Shown piece after piece: positions 16,669 through 26,071 of a stretch of 64,000 nucleotides of DNA. Within the stretch, counting starts at the first letter, position 1; every line of letters starts with the position of its first letter. Source of the stretch: Uliginosibacterium paludis. GTDB taxonomy: Bacteria > Pseudomonadota > Gammaproteobacteria > Burkholderiales > Rhodocyclaceae. A program made the position numbers and the translations under genes. The stretch spans positions 434,001 to 498,000 of the forward strand of contig NZ_JBDIVF010000001.1 of NCBI RefSeq assembly GCF_039631355.1, given 5' to 3'. The notes under the pieces were generated by a model. It ran no database searches. It was not told where the DNA came from and saw only the letters and a program-made list of their open reading frames with translations.

Positions 16669-18993
16669 ATGAAAGCCTTACGCCACGCAGCCCTGTTGCT
16701 GCTGGCTCTCGGAGCCACGGCCAGCCATGCGGCCAACCGCCCCGCGGGCTATGTCACGATCTGCAAGGAAGGCCAGACCTGCACGCTGGCCGCCAGCAGC
16801 AATGTCGCCTTCGGCCGCGCCGACAAATTCTTCTACCGCACGCTGTCGGGCAGCTTTGTCTGCAGCAACGCGACCTTCGGCGGCCGCATCACCGGGGGCG
16901 TGAACGAATGCTCGATCCCGACAGCTAGCAGCAGCGCCAGCTCCAGCAGCGCGGTGTCCTCGAGTTCGAGCAAGGCCTCTTCGAGCGCGGCGAGCAGTGC
17001 CAGTGTTGCCAGTTCCAGCAAGGCCTCGTCCAGCTCCAGTGCGGCGGCCGTGTCGTCTTCCGGCAGCAAGGCGTCTTCAGCCTCCAGTGTGGCGGTCTCC
17101 AGCTCCAGCAAGGCTTCATCCGCCAGCAGCTCGGTGGCGAGCAGTGCGGCCGCATCCAGCAGCGTGTCCTCGTCGAGCAGCAGCACGACCACTGCGAGCT
17201 GCACCGCCGGCAGCGGCAGCACCAGCTGGCCCAGCTGCAGCGTGCCGAAAACGACTTGCGTCGCCGGCACCTGGGGCGTGACCAATCCGTCCGGCATGCC
17301 CGCCGTGCAGTATCAGACCGCCCACTTCGCCTTCCGCTGGAACGGCACGACAGCTACCCAGGCCCAAGCCCAGGCCGCTGGCGCGATGCTGGAAACGATC
17401 TGGGAGACCTACATGAACAAGGTGGGCTTCACCGAGCCCTACTGCGACACCGCCACCAAGTACAAGGCCAATATCCACATCGATTCCACCTTCGGGCTCT
17501 CGGGCGGCGTGACCGGCACGCGTGACATGGGCATGTGGATCGGCCCGCTGGCACTGGCCGACAACTGGGGCCTCGCACATGAGTTCGCCCATGCGCTGCA
17601 GGGCTCGTCGCAAGGCATGCGTGATTCGCCCTATGTCGGCTGGATCTGGGAAAGCCACGCCAACTGGATGGCGCACCAGCTCGACCAGTTCCGCAGCGAA
17701 GTGCATTGCTCCGAGATGCTGGTCAACGGCCCGCACCTCTACCTCGGTTCCACCCGCGACCGCTACTGCAACTGGCAGGTCTGGGAATACCTGAAGGACC
17801 GCTACTGCTACCAGGCCGTCAATGACATCTGGACTAAGTCACTCAAGCCCGGCCAGAGCGGCTACCTCAACGAGGATCCCTTCACCGTGCTCGCCCGCAA
17901 CATGGGCTGGTCGGTCAGCCAGCTCAACGACTTCCTCGGCGAATGGGCGCTGCACAACGTGAACTGGGATTACCGCAACCACGACGGAACAGACCAGGGC
18001 ACGGTGTATCGGGCGAAGTACGGCTCCTATGACGACCGCAGCGGCGTGCGCCGCCTGCGCGTGACCCGCCTCGACCCGATGGACAAGAGCCTGCGCCGCT
18101 TCTCGGTGCCGGCCGCCTGGGCACCGCAGCGCTGGGGCTACAACCTGGTCCGCCTGTATCCGGACAGCGGCGCGAGCACCGTGAAGGTCACCTTCCGTGG
18201 CGTCGTGCAGACTTCGCCGGTCAACACCGCCTTCGGCAGCTACCTGAACCAGCCTTCCAGCATTCCGAACGCCAACTCCGGCTGGCGCTGGGGCGTAGTC
18301 GCGATCGATGCCGACGGCAAGTCGCGCTACAGCGCCCTGCAGAGCGGCTCGGACGGCGAGGTGAATTTCTGCCTGCAGACCGGCGACAAGTCGCTGTGGA
18401 TGGTGGTGATGGCCGCGCCGCTGACGATGCAGCAGATCATCTGGGACCAGATGTACTACTCCGTCTATCGCTATCCGTGGATGGTGCAGTTCCAGAACGC
18501 GATGCCTGAAGGCTTCCAGACCGGCGCCGCCACGCCCACCACGGGAGGCGCCTGGCACAGCAACGGCGGCGGCTGGGTGGCGAGCGCGGCGTCCGTCGCC
18601 TCCACCGCCTATGTCGGCCCCTATGCCCAGGTGCTGGGTGGCACGGTGTCGGGTAACGCCCGCATCGAAGACCACGCGGTCATCCTCAACGGCACGGTCA
18701 GCGGCAGCGCCGTGGTCGGCGGGCTGACGGTGCTCTCCGGCAACACGGCGGTCACCGGCAGTGCGAAGGTCGGCACCGTGTATTACGGCCCCGGCGCCTA
18801 CGAAACCGGCATCACGCTGTCGGGCACCGCGCAGCTCTATGGCGATGTGGAGGAGCGCGGCGTATCGCTCTCCAAGGGTGTGTTCTACGGTTTCGTCGAC
18901 AGCTCGGTGGCTGCCGACACGGCCCAGGGAGCTGCCCGCACCGCGCCGGTGGTGGAAGTCACGGCCCCGCCGACCTACACCTGGCGGCCCTGA
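16669..18993 (+). CDS. Secreted DUF6055-type putative metallopeptidase with Cys-rich module and serine linker
   Basis: The protein has 774 residues. A signal peptide (1-24) is followed by a roughly 60-residue module (PAGYVTICKEGQTCTLA ... FVCSNATF) with four Cys that also occurs in the pectate lyase at 53174. A Ser/Ala linker runs to about 172. The catalytic-looking domain resembles DUF6055: HEFAH at 304-308 and a downstream WESHANWMAHQ whose Glu could be the third zinc ligand, as in gluzincin peptidases. The last 150 residues are short repeats (GGTVSGNARIEDHAVILNG) typical of a beta-helix. It should be extracellular; substrate unknown. GGGAG precedes the ATG. A terminator follows. Confidence 0.82.
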   Translation: MKALRHAALLLLALGATASHAANRPAGYVTICKEGQTCTLAASSNVAFGRADKFFYRTLSGSFVCSNATFGGRITGGVNECSIPTASSSASSSSAVSSSSSKASSSAASSASVASSSKASSSSSAAAVSSSGSKASSASSVAVSSSSKASSASSSVASSAAASSSVSSSSSSTTTASCTAGSGSTSWPSCSVPKTTCVAGTWGVTNPSGMPAVQYQTAHFAFRWNGTTATQAQAQAAGAMLETIWETYMNKVGFTEPYCDTATKYKANIHIDSTFGLSGGVTGTRDMGMWIGPLALADNWGLAHEFAHALQGSSQGMRDSPYVGWIWESHANWMAHQLDQFRSEVHCSEMLVNGPHLYLGSTRDRYCNWQVWEYLKDRYCYQAVNDIWTKSLKPGQSGYLNEDPFTVLARNMGWSVSQLNDFLGEWALHNVNWDYRNHDGTDQGTVYRAKYGSYDDRSGVRRLRVTRLDPMDKSLRRFSVPAAWAPQRWGYNLVRLYPDSGASTVKVTFRGVVQTSPVNTAFGSYLNQPSSIPNANSGWRWGVVAIDADGKSRYSALQSGSDGEVNFCLQTGDKSLWMVVMAAPLTMQQIIWDQMYYSVYRYPWMVQFQNAMPEGFQTGAATPTTGGAWHSNGGGWVASAASVASTAYVGPYAQVLGGTVSGNARIEDHAVILNGTVSGSAVVGGLTVLSGNTAVTGSAKVGTVYYGPGAYETGITLSGTAQLYGDVEERGVSLSKGVFYGFVDSSVAADTAQGAARTAPVVEVTAPPTYTWRP

Positions 18994-19024
18994 GCCCGCG
19001 CCGGACGGATTCCGGCATGCCTGA

Positions 19025-19049
19025 AGGGGGCCGCGCTTGCGGCCCTTTT
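19025..19049 (+). terminator. Terminator after the DUF6055 gene
   Basis: GGGCCGC, loop GCTT, GCGGCCC and TTTT, about 35 bases after the stop. Confidence 0.75.
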
Positions 19050-19147
19050 CACGTCCACGCCACGGGAAACCCTGTACGGCCGGGCACTCAAGAAGCGGAG
19101 CCGTTCTCCGTTAGCCGGAGGAGCAACCTTCCTGCGAGAGGCATCCA

Positions 19148-20311
19148 ATGCAGTTCCGCGCCGACGACATAGCAAGCCTGGGCACCCTGGCCACGAGCCT
19201 GGTGATTCCCATCCTCCTTTATGCAGGGGCGCCGGGCTGGAGCGTCGCGCTGCTGGCGCTGACGGCTGCGGCCAGTACCTGCGCGGCCCTGATGCTGAGC
19301 TTCAAGGCCCGCAACCGGGCCCGCATGGCAGCCGCCGCACACATGGCCCGCATCAATGAAAGCGTGCTGCGCTACGACGAGCTCTGCGCCAATGTGGCGG
19401 ACAACAGCAGCACCCAGTTCGTCGCGCTCAACGACTCCCTGCTCAAGGTGCGCTCGGTGGTCAGCGACGCGGTGCAGGACCTGCGCGAAGGGCTCGAGAG
19501 CGACAACCAGACCGGCCGCGGCGGCTCACGCAAGCTGGCCCTGCGCGGCCTGATCAACGAACTCTCCGAACTCGCCGCGAGCGACGCGAACCATGCGCGC
19601 AGCGCCGGCCTGCATGCCTTTGCCGACGAGACCCAGAGCACCATCCAGGGTTTTGTGAGCACGGTGGAAGCCCTCAGGAAGAGCGGCAGCCACATCTCGG
19701 AGCGCTTTGACCACATGCGCAACAGCGTGCATGCCGCCCATGAAATGATCGGCGAGGTCGCACAGATCAACAGCCAGACCGAGCTGCTCGCACTCAACGC
19801 GGCCATCGAGGCGGCCCGTGCCGGGGAAGCCGGACGCGGCTTTGCGGTCGTCGCCGACGAAGTGCGCAAGCTGGCACAGCGCACCGAGAAATTCAGCAAG
19901 GAAATCGGCGGCAGGCTGGACGGCATCCGCGGCATCATCGACGAAGTGGGCCAGGTGATCGATGTGACCTCCTCGACCGACCTCGACCAGCTTCATGCCT
20001 CGCAGGCCCATGTGGCCACGCTCGCGCGCGAGATCAGCGGCAGCGTGGCGCGCGCCGAGGAACACGCCGAGCGCATCAACGCGATCTCGGAATCGGTGCA
20101 TGAAATCGTGACCCGCGACATCCTTTCGGCCCGCTTCGAGAACCGCGTCGACGAATTGCTCAACGCCGTGGAACAGCACAGCAGCGCCATGTCGCGCTTC
20201 AACAGCGGCTTCTTCGATGTGCACCGCGACAGCACCGAGCGCGACGGCGTCACCCGCATCACGCGCCGCAACACCCAGCTGCAGGCGCTGCTGAAGTCGG
20301 TCAGCCACTGA
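19148..20311 (+). CDS. Methyl-accepting chemotaxis protein lacking a periplasmic sensor domain
   Basis: The protein has 387 residues. Two hydrophobic helices (about 8-26 and 30-50) are separated by only a few residues, so there is no room for a periplasmic ligand domain, and no HAMP is obvious. The cytoplasmic part carries the signalling tip SQTELLALNAAIEAARAGEA and GRGFAVVADEVRKLAQRT that contacts CheA and CheW. It may sense membrane state or an intracellular signal through the helices. GAGAGG stands seven bases before the ATG. No che genes are nearby. The C-terminus ends LLKSVSH, without a CheR-binding pentapeptide. Confidence 0.88.
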   Translation: MQFRADDIASLGTLATSLVIPILLYAGAPGWSVALLALTAAASTCAALMLSFKARNRARMAAAAHMARINESVLRYDELCANVADNSSTQFVALNDSLLKVRSVVSDAVQDLREGLESDNQTGRGGSRKLALRGLINELSELAASDANHARSAGLHAFADETQSTIQGFVSTVEALRKSGSHISERFDHMRNSVHAAHEMIGEVAQINSQTELLALNAAIEAARAGEAGRGFAVVADEVRKLAQRTEKFSKEIGGRLDGIRGIIDEVGQVIDVTSSTDLDQLHASQAHVATLAREISGSVARAEEHAERINAISESVHEIVTRDILSARFENRVDELLNAVEQHSSAMSRFNSGFFDVHRDSTERDGVTRITRRNTQLQALLKSVSH

Positions 20312-20330
20312 GGGCGGTGGCCTCGCGCCT

Positions 20331-20762
20331 TCAGCCCAGATGCGTGTGGCGAGTGCCGCGCGGGCCGGAGTCCATCTCCGCCAGCCCCTGCAGAATGCCA
20401 CAGTCATTCACCCGCGCATCGTTCTGACAGCCGCGCCGCAGCGCGGCGAGCTGCTCGCGCAGCTGAGAGAGCTCGCGGATGCGTTCCTCCACATGGGCGA
20501 TGTGCTCGTCAAACAGCGTATTGACCGCCCCGCAAGCAGCGGCCGGGTTGTCCGAGAGTTCAAGCAGACGCCGGATCTCGTCCTGGCTCATGTCGAGCGC
20601 GCGGCAGTTGCGGATGAAGCGCAGGCGCTCGACATGGGCCGGGCCATACAGCCTGAAATTCCCGGCCGACCGGAGCGGCGGCGCAAGAAGGCCCTCCCGC
20701 TCGTAATAACGGATGGTTTCCACCGGGCAACGCGCGACTTTGGCCAGCTCGCCGATCTTCAT
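20331..20762 (-). CDS. cadR: MerR-family heavy-metal regulator, CadR/PbrR type
   Basis: The protein has 143 residues. The N-terminal winged helix-turn-helix starts MKIGELAKVARCPVETIRYY. The dimerisation helix carries Cys77 (AACGAVN), and the metal loop has Cys112 and Cys121, with a C-terminal His pair (HTH). This Cys/His arrangement is that of Cd/Pb/Zn-responsive regulators. It is divergent from the P-type ATPase at 20842, and the shared promoter contains the expected 19-base spacer and dyad. It should twist that promoter into activity when metal is bound. Whether the main inducer is Cd, Pb or Zn cannot be told. Confidence 0.88.
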   Translation of the reverse strand: MKIGELAKVARCPVETIRYYEREGLLAPPLRSAGNFRLYGPAHVERLRFIRNCRALDMSQDEIRRLLELSDNPAAACGAVNTLFDEHIAHVEERIRELSQLREQLAALRRGCQNDARVNDCGILQGLAEMDSGPRGTRHTHLG

Positions 20763-20784
20763 GATGCAGCTCCTGAAACAGGGG

Positions 20785-20815
20785 TTGACTCTATAGTAGC
20801 TACAGCTTGTGCAAT
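20785..20815 (+). promoter_or_regulatory. MerR-type promoter and operator of the metal ATPase
   Basis: TTGACT (-35) and TGCAAT (-10) are separated by 19 bases, the over-long spacing typical of MerR-controlled promoters. The spacer holds the dyad CTATAGTAGCTACAG, close to known CadR/PbrR/ZntR operators. The ATPase ATG is 26 bases downstream. Confidence 0.85.
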
Positions 20816-20841
20816 ACGGACATCTTCAGGAGAAATCCCTC

Positions 20842-23154
20842 ATGTCCGCCAGCCCGCATACCCATCGCCACGCCCCGGATCACGGCGCCTCGACCTGCTG
20901 CAGTCACGACCATGATCACGATCACGCACGGGCTGAGGACCATGCACATGAGCATCCCCAGCCGGCGGCGGCCGGCGCGGCAAGCGGCTGTTGCAGTGCT
21001 GGCGCATGCTGCGCACCGGCCGCCAGCCCTGCCCTGCTGGCGCTGGCCGAGCCCGAGATGGCTGCCGACGGCGTCCGCACGCCGATCCGCATCATGCAGA
21101 TGGACTGCCCGACCGAAGAAGGCCTGATCCGCAAGAAGCTCGGCGGCATGCCGGGCGTCAGCGGACTGGACTTCAACCTGATGCAGCGCGTGCTCACCGT
21201 CACCCATGACGCGGACCGGCTGGAGGCCGTGCTGGATGCCATCCGCTCGCTGGGCTTCACGCCTGAAACCGCCGCCACCGGCCCGGTCGCCGAAGCGCCT
21301 GCGCGGCCGAAGTGGCCGCTCGCGCTCTCGGCGCTGGCCGCCATCGCATCGGAAGCCAGCCATTTCGCCGGCCTGGCCGGCTGGATTGCAGCCCTGCTGG
21401 CGCTGGTCTCGATCATTGCGTGCGGCAGCAGCACCTGGCGCAAGGGCTGGGTGGCACTGCGCCACGGCAACCTCAACATCAACGCGCTGATGAGCATCGC
21501 GGTCACCGGAGCCCTGCTGATCGGACAGTGGCCAGAAGCGGCGATGGTGATGCTGCTCTTCACCGTGGCCGAACTCATCGAAGCGCGCTCGCTCGACCGC
21601 GCCCGCAACGCGATCGCCGGCCTGATGCGCCTGGCGCCCGAAACCGCCACCGTGCGGCGGGCCGATGGCAACTGGCAGGACCAGCCCGCCGCCAGCGTGC
21701 CGCCCGGCAGCATCGTGCGGGTGAAGCCGGGTGAGCGCATTGCGCTGGACGGTCTGGTGACGCGGGGCCAGTCGAGCGTGAATCAGGCGCCGATCACCGG
21801 TGAAAGCCTGCCGGTAGAGAAACAGCCGGGCGACGCGGTGTTTGCCGGCACGATCAATGAAACCGGCTCCTTCGAATTCCGCAGCACGGCGGCCGCCACT
21901 GAAAGCACGCTGGCCCGCATCATCCACGCCGTGGAGTCGGCCCAGGGCGCGCGAGCGCCAACCCAGCGCTTTGTTGACCAGTTCGCCCGCGTTTATACCC
22001 CGGCGGTGTTCATCGTCGCGCTCTGCGTGGCGGTGCTGCCGCCGCTGCTGGGCGGTGGCGAATGGCTGCCCTGGATCTACAAGGCACTGGTCATGCTGGT
22101 GATCGCCTGCCCCTGCGCGCTGGTGATCTCCACCCCGGTCACCATCGTGAGCGGACTGGCCGCCGCCGCGCGCCAAGGCATCCTGGTCAAGGGCGGCGCC
22201 TTCCTCGAAGCTGGCCGCAAGCTGTGCTGGATCGCGCTCGACAAGACCGGCACGCTGACCCATGGCAAGCCAGAGCAGACCGGCTTCCTGCCGCTGGGCG
22301 ACACCGAGCCCGGCCTGCTGCGCAGCCTCGCCGCAGGGCTGGCGGCACGCTCGGACCACCCGGTCTCCCGCGCGCTCAGCGCAGCCGCCCTGCGTGATGG
22401 CGTCACGCCGGCCGAGATCGAAGCCTTCGAAGCCCTGCCCGGCCGTGGCAGCCGCGGCCTGTCCGGCGGCGTCGTGGTGCAGCTGGGCAACCATCGCCTG
22501 ATCCACGAACTCGGTCTGTGCGACGCAGCCCTCGAAGCCCGCATCCGCACGCTCGAAGCGCAAGGGGCGAGCGTGATCGCGCTGCTGCGCGACCGGCAGG
22601 TCGAAGCGCTTTTCAGCGTGGCGGACAGCCTGCGTCCGCACAGTCAGGAAGCGGTCGCCAGCCTTCATGCGCTCGGCATCCGCACCCTGATCCTGAGCGG
22701 TGACAACCAGGCAGTGGTCGACGCCATTGCGAAGCAGACCGGTATCGACGAAGCACGCGGCGAATGCCTCCCGGAAGACAAGCTCGCGGCGATTGCCAGC
22801 CGCGTCGGCCCGGACGACGCGGTCGGCATGGTGGGCGACGGCATCAACGACGCACCGGCGCTGGCGCGCGCCGACATCGGCTTCGCAATGGGCGCGGCCG
22901 GCTCGGCGACAGCCATCGAAACGGCCGACGTCGCGCTGATGGACGATGACCTGCGCAAGCTGCCGGCCTTCGTGCGGCTCTCGCGCCGCACCCACCGGCT
23001 GCTGGTGCAGAACATCGTGCTGGCGCTGGGCATCAAGGCGGTCTTCCTCGCCCTGACTCTGGCGGGCACCGGCAGCATGTGGATGGCGGTGTTCGCCGAT
23101 GTGGGCGCGAGCCTGCTGGTGGTCGGCAACGGCCTGCGCCTGCTGCGCCGCTGA
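20842..23154 (+). CDS. cadA: P1B-type Cd/Zn/Pb-exporting ATPase
   Basis: The protein has 770 residues. An N-terminal tail rich in His and Cys (HDHDHDH, CCSAGACC; residues 4-57) leads to a heavy-metal domain whose metal loop is MDCPTEE (87-93) instead of the copper-type CxxC. Transport features follow in order: TGES actuator loop, membrane CPC in ACPCALV, phosphorylation site DKTGTLTHG, SDHP, and GDGINDAP. This is the Zn/Cd/Pb-exporting branch, pumping metal from cytoplasm to periplasm. The ATG at 20842 is preferred since AGGAGA lies eight bases before it; the in-frame TTG at 20809 falls inside the promoter. Regulated by the divergent cadR. Confidence 0.93.
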   Translation: MSASPHTHRHAPDHGASTCCSHDHDHDHARAEDHAHEHPQPAAAGAASGCCSAGACCAPAASPALLALAEPEMAADGVRTPIRIMQMDCPTEEGLIRKKLGGMPGVSGLDFNLMQRVLTVTHDADRLEAVLDAIRSLGFTPETAATGPVAEAPARPKWPLALSALAAIASEASHFAGLAGWIAALLALVSIIACGSSTWRKGWVALRHGNLNINALMSIAVTGALLIGQWPEAAMVMLLFTVAELIEARSLDRARNAIAGLMRLAPETATVRRADGNWQDQPAASVPPGSIVRVKPGERIALDGLVTRGQSSVNQAPITGESLPVEKQPGDAVFAGTINETGSFEFRSTAAATESTLARIIHAVESAQGARAPTQRFVDQFARVYTPAVFIVALCVAVLPPLLGGGEWLPWIYKALVMLVIACPCALVISTPVTIVSGLAAAARQGILVKGGAFLEAGRKLCWIALDKTGTLTHGKPEQTGFLPLGDTEPGLLRSLAAGLAARSDHPVSRALSAAALRDGVTPAEIEAFEALPGRGSRGLSGGVVVQLGNHRLIHELGLCDAALEARIRTLEAQGASVIALLRDRQVEALFSVADSLRPHSQEAVASLHALGIRTLILSGDNQAVVDAIAKQTGIDEARGECLPEDKLAAIASRVGPDDAVGMVGDGINDAPALARADIGFAMGAAGSATAIETADVALMDDDLRKLPAFVRLSRRTHRLLVQNIVLALGIKAVFLALTLAGTGSMWMAVFADVGASLLVVGNGLRLLRR

Positions 23155-23184
23155 AGCGGCTGGCCGGCGCGGCTAGAATGCCGC

Positions 23185-23982
23185 ATGCCCGAACTCCGCC
23201 AGCTGGCGCTTGCCGCCCTCGCCGAAGCCTCGCCCGCCCGCAAATGCGCGGCGGTCGAGGCCATTCCGGCTGACATCCCGCTCGACACCGCCAGCGCCCA
23301 CACGCCCGTGCTGCCCCTGCCGGGGCGCGAAGCACGCCCGCCACTGGTGATGCCGCGTGACGTGCCGCAGCGCTCGCTGGGCACGCCTGAGGGCCGCGCC
23401 GCACTGATCCACGCGCTGGCGCATATCGAACTCAATGCGGTGAATCTGGCGCTGGACATCCTCTGGCGCTTTCCCGGCATGCCGGAGGATTTCTATCGCG
23501 ACTGGCTGCGGGTGGCGAAGGAAGAAGCCTTCCACTTCGGCCTGCTGCGCGACCATCTTGCGAGCCTCGGCCATGCCTATGGCGACTTTCCGGCCCACAA
23601 CGGCCTCTGGGAGATGGCGCAGAAAACCCGCGACAGCCTGCTCGCCCGCCTGGCGCTCGTGCCGCGCATGCTCGAAGCCCGCGGGCTGGATGTATCCCCC
23701 GCCATCAAGGCGAAGCTGCTGGGCGCGGGTGACACGGCGGCGGCAGCGATTCTCGACGTGATCCTGCGCGACGAGATCGGCCATGTCGCGATCGGCAACC
23801 GCTGGTACAAGCTCCTCTGCGCCGAGGAAGGGCTCGACCCGGTCGCCTGCTTCGACCGCCTGGCGAGCGACTACGGCGCCAGCTTGCCGCGCGGCCCCTT
23901 CAATCTGGACGCACGGCGCGCCGCCGGGTTCAGCGAAGCGGAGCTGCTCGCGCTGCAGGCGGGCGGGCGCCACGCCGGCTGA
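23185..23982 (+). CDS. DUF455 ferritin-like protein
   Basis: The protein has 265 residues. It belongs to the DUF455 family, predicted four-helix ferritin-like proteins with a di-iron site. The expected ligands are visible in LAHIELNAVNLA, KEEAFHFGLLRDH and RDEIGHVAIGNRW. The family is distantly related to the tRNA hydroxylase MiaE, but its reaction is not known. It starts 30 bases after the metal ATPase and could be on the same transcript. No signal peptide is seen, so it is cytoplasmic. Confidence 0.88.
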   Translation: MPELRQLALAALAEASPARKCAAVEAIPADIPLDTASAHTPVLPLPGREARPPLVMPRDVPQRSLGTPEGRAALIHALAHIELNAVNLALDILWRFPGMPEDFYRDWLRVAKEEAFHFGLLRDHLASLGHAYGDFPAHNGLWEMAQKTRDSLLARLALVPRMLEARGLDVSPAIKAKLLGAGDTAAAAILDVILRDEIGHVAIGNRWYKLLCAEEGLDPVACFDRLASDYGASLPRGPFNLDARRAAGFSEAELLALQAGGRHAG

Positions 23983-24276
23983 GCGCCAGATCCGTCACGC
24001 CCACTCGCATACGGCTTAAAAAACACACGCTCCCCGCAGCATTTTCATGGCCCGCAGATGCAAGAATCCTGCGGCCATGCGCTAACCGCCTTCACGGCGC
24101 CCGATCCGACCCCAGCGCGGCCCCGTCCCGCCGCCTGCCGGTCATCTCCGCGCAGCATGCGCAAGCCGCTCCCCGGCTCCGGGCAAGCCGTAACGCGTCG
24201 CAGACAATTCTCTCCCCTCACCGGCAGCCAGCCTCCGGAGCGGGGATGTTCATGCCCCTCTTTCCGGAGCTGCCCG

Positions 24277-25692
24277 ATGACCAGCGTGATCAATGTCCTG
24301 AACAACATCTTCTGGGGATACGTCCTCATCTACGGTCTGCTCGCAGTCGGCATCTTCTTCACCGTGCGCCTGGGCTTTCCGCAGCTGCGGCATCCCGGAG
24401 AGTTCTTCCGCTCGATCCTGACCGCGGGCGAGAAGGACAGCGCCGGTATCACGCCCTTCCAGGCGCTGTGCACCACGCTCGCCTCGCGCGTGGGCACCGG
24501 CAATATCGCCGGCGTAGCCGTGGCGCTCTATCTCGGCGGTGCCGGCGCGATTTTCTGGATGTGGGTCGTGGCCGCCCTCGGCATGGCCACCGCCTTTGCC
24601 GAAAGCACGCTGGCCCAGCTCTACAAGGTACGTGACGCCGCCGGCACCTATCGCGGCGGGCCAGCCTTCTACATGAGCGCGGCCCTCAATGCGCGCTGGG
24701 CCGGCAGGATCTTTTCGATCGCGCTGATCCTATCCTTCGGCCTGGTCTTCAATGCGGTGCAGGCGAACTCGATTGCCGACGCCATGCAGGGCGCCTTCGG
24801 CACCGACAAGCTCGCCACCGGCGTCGTGCTCGCGGCGCTGACCGGCGTGATCATCTTCGGCGGGGTGCGCCGCGTCGCCCGGGTGGCCGAGCTGGTCGTG
24901 CCCTTCATGGCGATCTGCTATGTGCTGGTGGCGCTCTACGTCATCGTGACGCATCTGGGCCATGTGCCCGAGGTGCTGCTGATGATCGTGAAGAGCGCCT
25001 TCGGCCTGCAGGAAGCCGCAGGCGGTGCGGCCGGCTCGCTGGCCGCCGCGATGCTCAACGGCACCAAGCGCGGCCTCTTCTCCAACGAAGCCGGGATGGG
25101 CTCTGCCCCGAATGGCGCCGCGATCGCCACGCCTGCGCCGCATCACCCCTGCAGCCAGGGCTTCGTGCAGGCGCTGGGCGTATTCATCGACACCCTGGTG
25201 ATCTGCACCTGCACCGCGCTGATGATCCTGCTCTCGGACCTGCTCACCCCCGGCTCGGGCCTGACCGGCGTGCAGCTCACCCAGGCGGCGGTGGAAGCGC
25301 ATGTAGGCGGCTGGGGCAAGAGCTTTGTCGCGATCGCGATTTTCTTCTTCGCTTTCACCTCGATCATCGGCAACTATGTGTATGCCGAGAATTCGATGAT
25401 CTTCCTCGGTCTCGGCAAGCGTGCCGGCATCGCCACGCTGCGCCTGGCCGGCCTCGCGATGGTGGTCTGGGGTGCCTGTGAGTCCGTCGGCACGGTATTT
25501 GATGCGGCCGACGCCTCGATGGGCCTGATGGCCACGATCAATCTGGTCGCCATCGTGCTGCTCTCGGGCACGGTCGTGAAACTCAGCCGGGACTACTTCG
25601 GGCAGAAGCAGGCACACGGCAGGCCGGTCTTCCATGCGGCGGACTATCCTGAACTGAGCGGCCGCATCGACACCTCGATCTGGTCGCGCTGA
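24277..25692 (+). CDS. Alanine/glycine:cation symporter (AGCS family)
   Basis: The protein has 471 residues and about 11 membrane helices. The tracts FQALCTTLASRVGTGNIAGV and SNEAGMGSAPNGAAIA are the family signatures. It should import alanine or glycine with Na+ across the inner membrane. The ATG at 24277 is chosen because GGAG stands eight bases before it and the membrane N-terminus begins there; the upstream in-frame sequence is Pro/Arg-rich and unlike a real N-terminus. The 294 bases before it hold no other gene and are probably a long leader. Confidence 0.9.
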   Translation: MTSVINVLNNIFWGYVLIYGLLAVGIFFTVRLGFPQLRHPGEFFRSILTAGEKDSAGITPFQALCTTLASRVGTGNIAGVAVALYLGGAGAIFWMWVVAALGMATAFAESTLAQLYKVRDAAGTYRGGPAFYMSAALNARWAGRIFSIALILSFGLVFNAVQANSIADAMQGAFGTDKLATGVVLAALTGVIIFGGVRRVARVAELVVPFMAICYVLVALYVIVTHLGHVPEVLLMIVKSAFGLQEAAGGAAGSLAAAMLNGTKRGLFSNEAGMGSAPNGAAIATPAPHHPCSQGFVQALGVFIDTLVICTCTALMILLSDLLTPGSGLTGVQLTQAAVEAHVGGWGKSFVAIAIFFFAFTSIIGNYVYAENSMIFLGLGKRAGIATLRLAGLAMVVWGACESVGTVFDAADASMGLMATINLVAIVLLSGTVVKLSRDYFGQKQAHGRPVFHAADYPELSGRIDTSIWSR

Positions 25693-25753
25693 TCATCGCG
25701 CAGCCCGGCCATGCCGGTTGCTGCCGGAGGCGATCCTTCTTGCGGAGCAGATC

Positions 25754-26071
25754 ATGCGACCCGGACTTCTGGATGATGCGGCGCTGTTCAAGGCGTTCAA
25801 GACCCTGAACCAGCACAGTGCCAGCCCCTGGCAGCTGCAGGACGGCCGGCTGCTGCAGCACTACCGCTTCCGCGACTTCCGGCAGGCCTTTGCCTTCATG
25901 ACGCGGGTCGCGCATGTTGCCGAAGCGATGGATCACCATCCGGACTGGAGCAATGTCTATAACCGCGTCAGCGTAACGCTCTTCACCCATGATGCCGGCG
26001 GCATCACCACGCTGGACTTCGAACTGGCGGCCGCGATGGAGTCAGCCGCACGCGAGACACCGGGCCGCTGA
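25754..26071 (+). CDS. phhB: Pterin-4a-carbinolamine dehydratase
   Basis: The protein has 105 residues, the usual size. The conserved tract MDHHPDWSNVYNRV holds the two catalytic His, followed by LFTHDAGGIT and an aspartate in TTLDFE. It dehydrates 4a-hydroxy-tetrahydrobiopterin so that the cofactor of phenylalanine hydroxylase can be recycled. No phenylalanine hydroxylase gene is in the window. GGAG lies eight bases before the ATG at 25754, which favours it over earlier non-ATG starts. Confidence 0.9.
   Translation: MRPGLLDDAALFKAFKTLNQHSASPWQLQDGRLLQHYRFRDFRQAFAFMTRVAHVAEAMDHHPDWSNVYNRVSVTLFTHDAGGITTLDFELAAAMESAARETPGR

Noticed and set aside
20800..22995. 731-codon open frame opposite the metal ATPase
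   Set aside because: Antisense to cadA, which has all P-type ATPase motifs; the frame is open only because of GC-rich codon use.
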